Assembly: GCA_029204225.1 (NCBI GenBank)
Contig: MU832572.1
Span: forward strand, 1 to 64,000
From: Diphasiastrum complanatum
Taxonomy: Eukaryota; Streptophyta; Lycopodiopsida; Lycopodiales; Lycopodiaceae
Length of the DNA: 64,000 nt
Direction of reading: 5' to 3'
In this document: positions 33,401 through 45,400 of the stretch, one piece after another
Layout of the letters: each line of letters begins with the position of its first letter
How positions within the stretch are numbered: the first letter of the stretch is position 1
The notes under the pieces: model-generated
What the model saw: the letters and a program-made list of their open reading frames with translations, nothing else
What the model was told of the DNA's origin: nothing
Database searches by the model: none
Made by a program: the position numbers and the translations under genes

Positions 33401-36400
33401 TAGAAAGAGACGTGCAAAATAGTTTAAGATGCAGCACATAGCTATGCTTGAATTGAAAGATCCACAATCAAGACTTAGCCTATGAAAATGATTATTGAGC
33501 CAAGTTCTACAGTTTTACGAACAGATCAAGCTCTGGTAAGTCTCATCAAAAGTAGTAGGAAATTTCAATGCATCGTTGTGAGTCATTTCTAAGGGGTATT
33601 GTAGATCAGTGGAGATGAAGGTACCTCCTAGTGAGCTGACTTGCAAGCCCTTTCTAAGGCTCAAAAGAGCAAGTGAAAAGGACTCTCCTGTTGAGACACG
33701 AGCACGCTGTCCAGAGAGACAAAAACTTAAAATTCATGATTCGATCAGTTCAAATGTGAATCTATCCTGAAGCACTGCTTGTTAAACATCAGAATACCTC
33801 TTGATCCTGGGAAAGCGAGAAGCCAAAAGACGTCCATGCATATGCAGATTGTTGAGCTTGGCTAGGATGCGGTTGAAGTACCAAGAGTTGATGAATACAA
33901 TGCAAGAGATGATCTAGCGGCTCCTGTATGTGAGCTATATCATTCTGAACGGCAGTACAGGAACTCAAATGCAAAGAAGCTGTGTTGTCCTACAAAGCCA
34001 CGAATTTCAACCATTAATATACGTGCCATAATAAGGTAGGTAGCCACATCAGCTTGTCACGAAGTTAAAAACTTTAGACTGCATCTGTCACTCGCGTAAA
34101 CTTAGCTCATACCTCTCCAGCAGCGTAGAATTGACAAAAATGTGGCCAGAGAAGATCAAAGATAGTCTCTGCCATAGATGGGTCAACCAGAAGGAGCTTT
34201 GGAAGACTGTTGTACAGAATCTCTCTCACACTGGCCTGCGCAAAGTATGTTATAATCAGTATTTGTGGTCAGTAAACTCATTAAGAATGGACTAAGGATA
34301 GCACTATGGACAATACCTGTTGTGAAAGGCATCTTCGAAACAGACCCAGTAGCTCGTGAAAAAGGTGGGTCTGCTTTCCTGAGTAGTTTCTTTCCAGCGG
34401 CTGACTACCACTTTGGCTGCAACTGGCCTCACTAGCAGAATGCACCAAGGACTCTGAGACTCTGAGAAACTTAGAGCCCTTTTCAGCTATAGCCAAGTCC
34501 AGTAGGCCTTGAACAGCAACCATGCGTGCAGTTGCTTCTCTATGAAAGATTGACTTGCGCAAAACGAGGACCATATAGTCCTGTAAAAGGAGCATCAATC
34601 AGAAAACGTCAAGATAACCCTCCCGAACAAGCGCAAGCCAAAGGTTGGAACAACATGGATCATGTCCAATGCTATATATTTAACTTGAAATTTGAGGTAC
34701 CATGAGGTCACAGCTCATCTGGAACAAAGGATACAATGCTCCAACAAGAGAGGATGCTGTGAATTTGTTGAGGATACTGAAATAGTCAAGACACTCTTTT
34801 AGGCGGGTCCCATACTCTAGCATTATTGGTGGACACGATTGCACAAGTAGAGCTAGCATTCTGCATATCAAGTTTCCACAATAACAATGCAGGAGTGAGT
34901 ACAACTCCTCCTTTGCGAATCGTGAGAAGCATACAGCCTAAAAATCAGTTATAGTCATTTCTGTTGGCAAGTTCTGAACTTGTAAGCAAAACAGTCACAT
35001 TCAGCAGAAATTTTGAACTCATCTTTCCTGATTATAGGATAGCTTTGCTGTGGTTTTAGCCCAATAATGCGAAACTTGCTTTGTTCGATTATCTGCGATC
35101 TCCATGAACAAGTTCATGACTAAGCTAAGGTAAATCGAACACAAATGAAGCAATGCAATGGTTTATGGTGTTTCTGAAGAATGCTCATATGATATTTAAG
35201 ACATTTACCTCATGTCGAGAAATTTCATGGGATTGAAATGCGGCCACTAAAACTCGAACGCCTAACTCTTGGCTGCCAGAAATTGCATCCAGTTTTCTCC
35301 AATCATCACTCAAAACAGGTCTACTTGCTGTTGCACATTCAACTAACACAAATCCTATCTGCACGATGCTAGGAACTATATGATCCCATCCAAAAGAATT
35401 GCTCTGAACCTGTCAAAATAAAAGAAGAGCAGCCAACTGTAGCCAGCAGGTTAATTGAAAAAATAGACGCTTTGAATGCACAGTGGAGAACATGCACTTC
35501 TTTAAGTGGGTAGGACTTGCAACTACATCACTAATAGCTGATGATAGTATTATTTTGGAACTATGAATTGCAGGACTTACAGCCTTCATGAAGGAATCTT
35601 CAACTGTAATTAGGACTTGTTGACACTCTGGTCCCAAAATTGATGACGCCCAGTAAGAACTTCTGAAATAAGAGAAATAACCATTTCTGAATCAGATATA
35701 CCATACATAATCTATTTGAAATCTGTAAGACTAGATTGATCAAATGTGATTGCCTTCACCTATCTTCATTTGGAGAACTTTAATAAGGGAATTAATATCT
35801 TGGAATTGGACATAGCATACATCATTTGTCAGTGACGACCTTTAGGAGAATACTCTTGGAGAGGCATTGTGTGACCCAAGTAGTTATCAACATCCTTGGT
35901 GGGCATTGCACAACCTGGGAGGGCTAACTCTCCTTGAGGAAAAGTGAGAGCATCAGATAGTGTTTGATCCGAGATAAGTGTTAATTGGTACGTTAGTGCT
36001 GAGAGGATGGTAAAAGAAGCGAATCCATCCCAAGAAGCAAAAATCTGATCGATCTTTGGGCTTTGAAATTTAAGGAGTACAGAGGACCCTAGCCTCGTGG
36101 CTTGAAGGATCGCAACAGCAAGGGGAATGAGCCATTGATCTAGCTCCATCCTTGAGGGTAGGGAGAATAGAGTAACAGTTTCATGAGCAAACTTTACTCC
36201 TTAGGCTGGATTTCACACATGTGAGGTGTGAAACAGCACAAGGAGAATGTTTCTAGGTTGGCTTACAATCACACTTCCACATGTGCACCATATTTTATCC
36301 TGAATTATTTTTCTGCAACAAATCAGGGTGGGTCAAAGGCAGCCTCCTCTGGAGCACCAAAACCGATGAACCGGACGACGTGCTCAAACGCATGATAGAA

Positions 36401-39400
36401 GACAAGGGCAAAGCTCTGGCAAGAGGTGATTCTCCTTCCTCCAGTTCTTGGCTTGGGTATACTCAAGGGATGCCTATCCAACATTTTTGTGGAGTTGATT
36501 AATCAATGAGATGGAGTTGGATGGAACGATCTAGATGATCTACTTTTTTATGCACCGCACGCGCGCGCACACACATATATATGTCTCTTGCCTGCACATG
36601 ACTTTTGAAATGTGCATAGAACTAGTTGTAGGTGTTGGGGATTGGGGTGATGTAAAGCGCTAGATTGTGTTTCCTCATGCTTGCAAGAATGCCTATATTT
36701 CCTAGTGCCTACAAGGGAGTGTCTACTTAGGGTTGTACTGCCCATACGTCAAGTTATGAACGTGGCGCTCTCATTTTGTGTCATTTTTTGCCCTAATTTG
36801 TGAACTGATCTGTAGGGTTTAGGGTTGAGGTGTCGTAAGATGTTAAGCTATGTTCCTTAATGCCTAAAAGATTGCCAATACTGTCGATTTTCTCCTTTAC
36901 GGCACGTATCTCAAGTTTTCAATGTTATGCTCATTTTTTCATGTCATTTTTGCCATGATTTGTGAAATGGCTTGTATTTATCTGATGGATGGTTGTAAGA
37001 TGCTATGATGGGTTGCTTGATGCCTACAAGAATGTTAGGAATGTCTCTTTTGGCATTTGCAGCACATAGGTCACGTTTTGAATGTCATGCTCGCTTTTTT
37101 CGTGTCGACTTTGGCAGTAATTTGTGAAATGAGCTCTATTTATCGATGCAATGTACTGAACCATTGATGTCTTGTGTGTGTTTAGCAGTTGCAGTGCATG
37201 TAGTTGATAGGCTGACCTGACACGATGTCGGTTGTTGGTAGGGGCATGTGGGCAGAGGTTGACCTTGTAGAGGGGGATGCGGCTACGTCCCATGGTTCAG
37301 GTGCCCACAAATGGAGATGCTACCACTGTGGTTTGGAGTTCAGAGGTGTCATAGATCCTAACACCACAGTAGGGCAAACACTAACTAATCCACCCAACCT
37401 TGCCTACTCCCTGATATGGAGCAAGCCCCTGCAAGCCCAGTGTGAGGACTGGTAGCATGCATACTGCCAAGTGTCGCCCACGTGGCTCTGACGTGGCCGA
37501 CTGCACGTCATAAACCGCCCTATCCTGCTGACATGGTCCCTAGGCTGTGTTAAGCCCGCCATGGCTATGGACCGTGCCGGGGCACACTACTCACACTGTC
37601 TCGCCCTGTTGGTCATGTACACTGGACACGACCTTGACTGTGGTATCTGACCTCCTGTGTTCTCTACGGTTCGGCACTGGTTACGTGTTCGTAAGACTCC
37701 CTCCCCCTTAAGAACCGTCTTGGTCCTCTAAGACAAAGTCTGGAAAAATCTTGCGAAAAACGCTGCCTCTTTCCCAAGTGGCATTCTCAACAAGCTGACC
37801 ATTCCACTTGACTAGATATTCTCGGTATAGAGTATGACGAGTCTGCGTCTCTCTACTATCAAGAATCTCCTCTAGTTCATGTGGAGGTTGCTGAATATCC
37901 AATGGGAGAACTAGAACATTGTCCCCTACCAGATTTTTTGATCTAGCTAAGGCTTTTTGTAACTGACTTACATGAAAAACTAGAAAAACCTTACTGTTGT
38001 GTGGGAGTTCTAGGTCATAGGTGACCTTGCCTGTTTGACCGTCCCCCGTCTGTGTCGGTAGTACTCATATTAAGTTTAGTATGGAGATGATGGAATACCT
38101 CCCTCCAAAAATTTCCATTAAACTTATTGTACTGATAGCTGACTATGCTGGAAGGTAGACCGTACAATTTAAATAGCCCATCTACAAACAACCTTGCTAA
38201 CTCTTGAGCTCTAACGGTTGTTTTGGTCAGAATAAAATGACCCATTTTTGTCAAACGATCAACTATGACCCACATAGCGTCATTACCCTTTTGGGTTTTA
38301 GGCAGGCCTACTATAAAATCCAAGGAGATACTCTCCCATTTACCAGCTGGTATATCTAAGGGCTGTAACAACCCTCCTGCCTTTAAACGCGCTGCTTTAT
38401 TTACCTGACATTTTTGGCAACTGGTTACATATTGTTGGACGTCCTTTTTCATATTGGGCCAGAAAAATTGCCTACGAAGAAGCTCAGAGGTCTTCTAAAT
38501 GCCTGGGTGCCCCGCACTAGGACTATCATGACACTCATATAGGACCTGCTGCCTATAATCCTCTGAATTGGGGACCCATACTCTATTTCTAAAGAGCAAG
38601 TACTCATCCTGAATGGAATACTATTTCCATTTGAATCCTTGAGTCAACTGACCCTCAACCACTGGGGTTTGCTTGGGTAATACAAGCTCAGAATCCTCAT
38701 CGTCATCTGACGTATACTCGGACTCATCATCATCCTCAACGGAAGCTGCCGTATTCTTGGATGAGCCCTGGGAACTGGTTCTAGAATCTGTAACTGTCTG
38801 CTCTGGACTGAGTTCCAGATAATAGAGAAGAATGCCTAATGCTAGCACTTCCCTCTCAAGGACTCGAGTAACTCACTACGAATCTGATTAAAACTCAAGT
38901 CGTTTATCATAGGCATTCTACAAAGTGCATCTGCTACTGTGTTGAATTTCTCCCGTCTATATCTGATAGACATATCAAAATCTTGCATTAATTCAGCCCA
39001 ACGAGCTTTCCGACCTCTGAGCTCAAGCTGATTGCGAAGGTATCTGAGACTTTCATGGTCTGTCAGGACCTCAAAGTTGGCACCATACAAATAATGCCTT
39101 CAAGTCTTAAGGGCATGAACTATGGAGAAGAATTCCTTTCCATAGGCACTGTACCTAGTCTGTGCTAGCTCAAGTTTTTTACTCTCGAACGCAACTGGTC
39201 GTCCGCTCTGAGTTAGTACAACACCAACTGCAAAGTCGCTAGCATCTATTTCGACCACAAATGGCTGATTGGGGTCGACGACTTTTAAAACTGGTTGTAG
39301 CTAAGGCTATTTTGAGAGCATCAAAGCTCTCCTGATGTGCGGACTCCCAAATGAACTCCTTTCCCTTTCCCTTAAGAAGATTTGTCATGGGAACAGCTAT

Positions 39401-42400
39401 CTGAGCATATTCCTTGACAAATCGTCTGAAATATCTCGCCAAAAAACCTAGAAAGATCTGAAGCTCTAAAATATTCTAAGTCTCAGCCAACTGAGTATGG
39501 CTTTGACCTTATTAGGGTCCATTTTAATACCATCTGCCGAGATAATGTGACGGAAGCATAGACCCCTCTTTCTTTTTCACCAAAAGGACGGGTGAGGCCC
39601 ATGGTGAACTACTGGTCTAAATTTGGCCTTTCCCAAGATAATCTGTTAACTGTCTAGTTATTTCTTCATCCTCTGTTCGGCAAACCTGACACGGAGGTTT
39701 AGAAACAGGTGTTGTAACTGGTACTAGGTTTATTACATGATCTACTTCTCTGCTAGGTGGTAAACCATGTGGTAAATCTTCAGGAAAAACATCTTTAAAT
39801 TTAGACAACAAAGTTTCTAATTTATTGATTTTCTACTGTAAAGAACTAGAGATAGAAACTTCTAGAATAAACTAAAAGTCACATAAGAATACCTGATGGT
39901 CGTCGTCTCCGATCAGCTGATAGAGCTCTGATTTGCAGACCATAGGACTGTTGGAAACATCATGCTCCCCATGCAACTGGATCTCTCGGTCTTTATGCTG
40001 AAAGCTGAGGGTGTTCTCTTGACACTTTCTGTGGAGGGAAGGTCCTAAGTTGTAGAGCCAATCTCTCCCGAGAACAATGTCTGTGCCGTCCAGGTGCATT
40101 ATCTGAAAGTTTATTTCATCTTGATACCCCTGAATACCAAGATTTAAATTACTTATCATAGTTTCCCAAATTTTCTTGTCTTTACCCTTAGCTAATGAAA
40201 CTATGTACCTATGTTGACTAGGTACTTCTGGAAGTCTGAGTTTTTTAACTAGGGTGTAGTTGATGAAATTATGGGCTGCCCCATTATCAACCATGACTCT
40301 GACTATTGGTTGCCCACTTTCCCATGCATACGTACTAGGTCATGCAGCCAAAAGTTGAAGGGTCTCGCTAGCATTGCAAAGGTTAGTTAGCAACAGTGTT
40401 CATGGTCTTGATGAAACACCTTGATCTCGGAAGCTGCCGAGTCACTTGGAGAAACTTACTGTCTAAACAAGATGAACTTGTTTTTTTTATCTTTCTTATC
40501 TTTTTTAGTGAACGGCCCCTTGGGACACTGTCTGACTGTGTGTCCCTCGCCCATGCACACAAAGCACAAACGTTCTTGTTTGGCTTTCTCAAAATCTTTT
40601 GGTTTTAAGGACTGTATGAGCAATGGGCGTTTCTGAAGAGCTTCACTTTTAATTTTATCTTCTTTCTTTCTCTTTAAAAATCTCTTTTTAAATTAAAAGT
40701 CCTTCTAAGGAGGCTGCTCAAGAAAGAGATTGTTGTCTCGCCTTCTTCCTACTCACTGAATCATCATAGATTTGAGCATATCTGAGAGCTTGCTCCAGGG
40801 TAGTAGGCGAGTTTCTCTGAACCTCTACTTTATATTCATCTTTAAGGCCACGGACAAATCCTCTGATTTTTTGATAATCATCCATATTTTTTACCTTTAA
40901 AATTGCCTCTCGATATTGCAAAATATATTGGATTAAAGATTTGTCCATTACTGTTTTTTCCTAGGCTTCCCAGGCTCTATCAAGTTCATTTTTTGGTAGA
41001 AACTCTGTTAGGAACGCTTCTTCAAAAGCTTTCCATGACCGGGGGGTCTGCCCAGTCTCCTGGAGGTTTAACCACCACTTATAGGCCATGGGCCCTAAGG
41101 AAAGACTGGCCTCAATAGCTTGCAAATGGTCAGGGGTCTGTTTAAGAGCATGAATGTTCTTCCATTTGCTAAGGAAGGTGTGTAGAATATCTACATTTCT
41201 ATCCTTCTCTTCCCCAATAGAAGTAGGAGGCTTTAAGTCTTTAAAGACACTGGGATGAGACCGCAGAGGCTCACCCGAAACTGATGGAAATGGAGAAGGG
41301 GACGGTTGAGAAGTGGATGGGAGGCTTCCTTTCGCGGAGTCCAAAATCAAACTTTTGAGCTCAGCAAACAAGTCGTCCATACTGGATTTGAAATTGGCAA
41401 AAGCCAATTTCAATTCATCCACTTCTGTTACCAAGTGGAGATACTGCTCCTTGGTAACCAATTCGTTGAGTTCTTCGGCGAATTGCTCATGTTCTTCTAC
41501 TTCCATGGGTTCTTTCCCCTTACTAAAAGTCAAGGCTTCTGTTTCAAGTTCGTCAATGCCTCTCTCCGGGGGTTGATCAGGTCCCTGAGGAGTGGTCATT
41601 TTCAGAAGTGAAAGAGAGGTACCTTAACTTCTGACTGAAAATAAGAAAAAAGATTGACTAAACTGGAAAAACGAAAGTAGAATACTTAGCTCTTTCTTAG
41701 GACTGTACTTCCAAAGAGAAAAGCAAGAAACCCCCTTAGTTCTTCCACAGCTGTCCAATCCTTCCTCTCGAACTGCCCAAAAACTCAAGTCTGAAACTGC
41801 CAAATCAAACTGAAGATCCGGATTTCAAGGGGACAGTAGATCGTTGATCTGAGTCCAACTTGATCCCTACTTTTAATCTGAGAAATTTGGATTGCTAGCT
41901 AAATTTAGCAGAACAAACTTCGATAGTTGTGGGGAGCACCCTCGCTGGCTGGAAAACAGCTTTATGGCTTCCCCAAAATCTGATTTGTGGGCAAAAAATG
42001 GTTCCAATCTCTAAAGTTTACAGCTCCCTGATCGCTGGTCTGTAAAGACTTCTGAAAGTCGGAAAAAACAAGGGTGAATCTTCAATTTGCTTCCCCTCGC
42101 TGGCCCTATCCTTTGATTTCAGGTAGAAATCAAATCAAACTTGATGGATTTACTTCCTAAAAATTCGAACGAAAAGCTGATTTTACAGCGACCTACCTAT
42201 GCTAGAAATCTGGTCACAAAAAACAAGTAATTCCACCGAGATTTCCTCAGTAGAAGGCTGTCTCTAAAGCGTTGGCCCTGCTCTCACAGTTTTTGAAAAG
42301 TTGAAGAGATTTTGTGCACTCTGTCTACTTTCTCCATTGCTGCTACTAAGCTCCCAAAGAAGGAGATGGCTCTGATACCAGTGTCATAGATCCTAACACC

Positions 42401-45400
42401 ACAGTAGGGCAAACACTAACTGATCCACCCAACCTTGCCTACTCCCTGATATGGAGCAAGCCCCTCCTAGCCCAGCATGAGGATTGGTAGCATACATACT
42501 ACCAAGTGTCGGCCACGTGGCTCTGACGTGGCCGACTACACGTCGGGATCCAATGTGGGGCCCTAGGTTGTGTTAGGCCCGCCATGGCTATGGACCGTGT
42601 CGGGGCACACTATTCACACTGTCTTGCCCTGTTGGTCGTGTACGCTGGACACGACCTTGACTGTGGTATCTACCTCCTGTGTTCTCTAGGGTTCGGCACT
42701 GGTTACGTGCTCGTGACAACAAGGTCACTCAATAGAGCCAAGGCCCACTTATTGAAATTGACCAGGCCAGATTATCAGTAACACGATTTTGGAGATTATA
42801 GAGAGGAGGATCAGCGCCATACCTACAGGTTGTCCAACGCAGTTCCAAGGAGAGTCTGCAACGATTTCAAGGTGGTAGAGGGGCGCATTCAGATCAGATT
42901 ATCCGCGCCCTAATACAAATCCTCCAGCGCACCAGTTTTAGGCAGAATCACCACCGATTTCAGGGAGAAATTTACTTCTAGTGGGGCGCACTTCTTATCT
43001 ACCTTTCAATGCATTTTTCCAACATTCCAGCAAGTTGTTTTTGGCATCAAGATCAACGCATTCTTGTAGCCAAATTGAACACATTTATATCACCAGTTTG
43101 GGCGCCGCAATTCAACCAACTAGACCAGCGCATCTTGACGGGCCATAATTATTCAGATTCATATCTCTGAACACAGAAGATTGAGCGCCTGTTTTTTCTG
43201 TTGAAAACGTTCATTATTGCTTTGTTATTCTCAGGAGGTTTAAATGCTTTTGTAGCAGCTTTTTTTGGGCATATTTTTGAACCAATTTTTTGCGCTTTAA
43301 TTACTGGTTTTTCAGTGCTTAGAACCAGCCTATCAACACACTTCCTGTGTGCAAATTTGGCGAATTTTTCTTGTTCTTTCCAACGCATCTCTAGCATCTT
43401 AATTTCTGATTTTTTCAGGCGTTGCTTTTCATTGGATTCTTAGCGTTGGTCAGCCAACTCTAACGAGTTATTCAAATCCTGTCAGGAGCAGATTGTGCTA
43501 CAAGCGCAATCAGTGAATGCAGTTTCCAGCAAGCCCAAGTCTTTGCATGCACTTTGAAATTTCAGTTCCAGCAAGCCGAAGCGAAAGGTCAAAGTCCTAA
43601 TTCCACAACCATTCAAAGGTTGAGGGATATATCCTCTTGTGATTTCGTCGATGAGTGGGCTTCACAGTCAGAGCTAGTCCTTGCTCTTTCTTTTTCTTTC
43701 TGGTTGTTTTACGTTCTCGCTTTCCTCTTCGAACTCTGACATGGCGACTCCTGAGGAAACTCCCAATTCCCCAGGAAAAGCCATAGATGAACTTAAAGAA
43801 GTGGCCCTTCATTTTCAGGAAAAGATAGCAATGGACGTAGATGAGGAATATGAGGTGTTTAACACGGATGAATTTGTCTCTAAAGAACAATATGAAAAAT
43901 TACAGACTGAAGTGACAAATTTAAAACAAACTTTACACAGCATGCAAACGAAACAAGATAAATCATTTGCGGAACTTAAAAGTCAGTTTGCTAGTTGAGT
44001 ACATCCTACTCCTCTAGCTCCAATTTCAGCCTCAATTCCAGTTGTAACCTCAGTCCCCAGTACAACTCAGTTGTATGTACCTCCCATAGTTCCTACTCAT
44101 TCGGGAGATACCAGAACCAACCCCAATTTATTTAAAGATTTGAAACCACAAACCTTTAATGGGAAAGATAAGGACATAAATACAGATATACTTCAGACCT
44201 TCCTTAGCAAATGGAAAAATATTCATGCACTGAAACATAACCTAGACCATTTGCACGCCTTAGAAGCTAGCTTATCCCTAGGTGTGGTGGCTGAACCTCT
44301 AGGAGACTGGACGAAAGCCTTCCTACAAGAGTTCTTGCCGGCCAATGAGCTTGATAGGGCCTAGGAAGCTTGGAAAAAGTTACTCATGGACAAATCCCTC
44401 ACTCAGTACATATCACAACATAGGGAATCTATTCTCAAACTTAAAAATGTTAATGACTATCAAAAAGTCAAGGGCTTCGTCCGCGGGCTCCGAGATGAGT
44501 ATAAGATGGAGATTTAACGTCACTCACCTGCTACCCTTGATTAGGCTATTAAGTTTGCCCAAATCTACGATGATTCAGTGGGCAGACGAAAAGCCAAACA
44601 GCCTAGGTTTGAGCAGCCTTCTCAAACAACCTCGTGATTTAAGGAAAAAAAATCAAAAGAAAGAAATCTGATAAATCTAATCAAAATGAAAGTCCTCAGA
44701 AACGCCCTGCAATCATTCAACCGTTAAAAACACAAGTACAAGTACAATTCTAAGTTTTGTCAAAAAGCCTAAAGAACTAGAGAATGAAGGTAAAGTTATT
44801 AATAGCCTTAGAATTAAGCCACCTCGTCTTATGGTCCATGAGCCCGAGGTTCAAGCTAGTTTTCAAAAACACCTTGACACTATTACTCAAGCTTATAGAA
44901 TAGATTGTCAAAAAGCTTACTCTAAAGTCCAAGAAGCTCAACTTGAATCTCTTAGAAATAAGTTACAATCTTATTTTTCTGTTTTTGAAAGTAATTTTAG
45001 ATTATATGGTAGAATTGCAACTTGTTGATAGTCCTAATCTTTGAGAAAATAGAATTAAAACTTGAAAAAAAGATATTGTCAAAGATTTTACAAATGCTAT
45101 TAATATCTTTAAAGTCACACATCTTCTCAATTCCAAGATCAAGCAAATTGCTTTCTCTCGTAGAAAACAGCCCAAGATCAAGCAATGGGAGATATTGAGG
45201 ACTTACCTAATGAACCTATTATTGCTTAATTAGTTAAAGAACAGGTTCATGAATAAGCCAAAGCTCAAATCAACAAACTAAAAAATAGTTTGTTGAAACA
45301 AGGACCAAACATTGATCAAAAGATAAAAAGAATAACAACAACAACAATAATAAGAATAAGGATATTAGTAAGAATAATAACCAAGAAACCCAAAACCAAA

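Larger units (their letters stand above)
37347..42718 (-). mobile_element. Gypsy chromovirus, minus strand, with both LTRs
   Basis: Two direct LTRs (37347-37696 and 42382-42718, roughly 90 percent alike by eye) bracket, in minus order, PBS, gag, protease, partial RT, RNase H, integrase and chromodomain. Length 5.37 kb. It was inserted into a hAT BED-finger frame within FANCI intron 2. Flanking pentamers (AGAGG left, ACAAG right) do not match exactly, so the target duplication has decayed or the ends are misplaced by a base or two. Confidence 0.9.
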
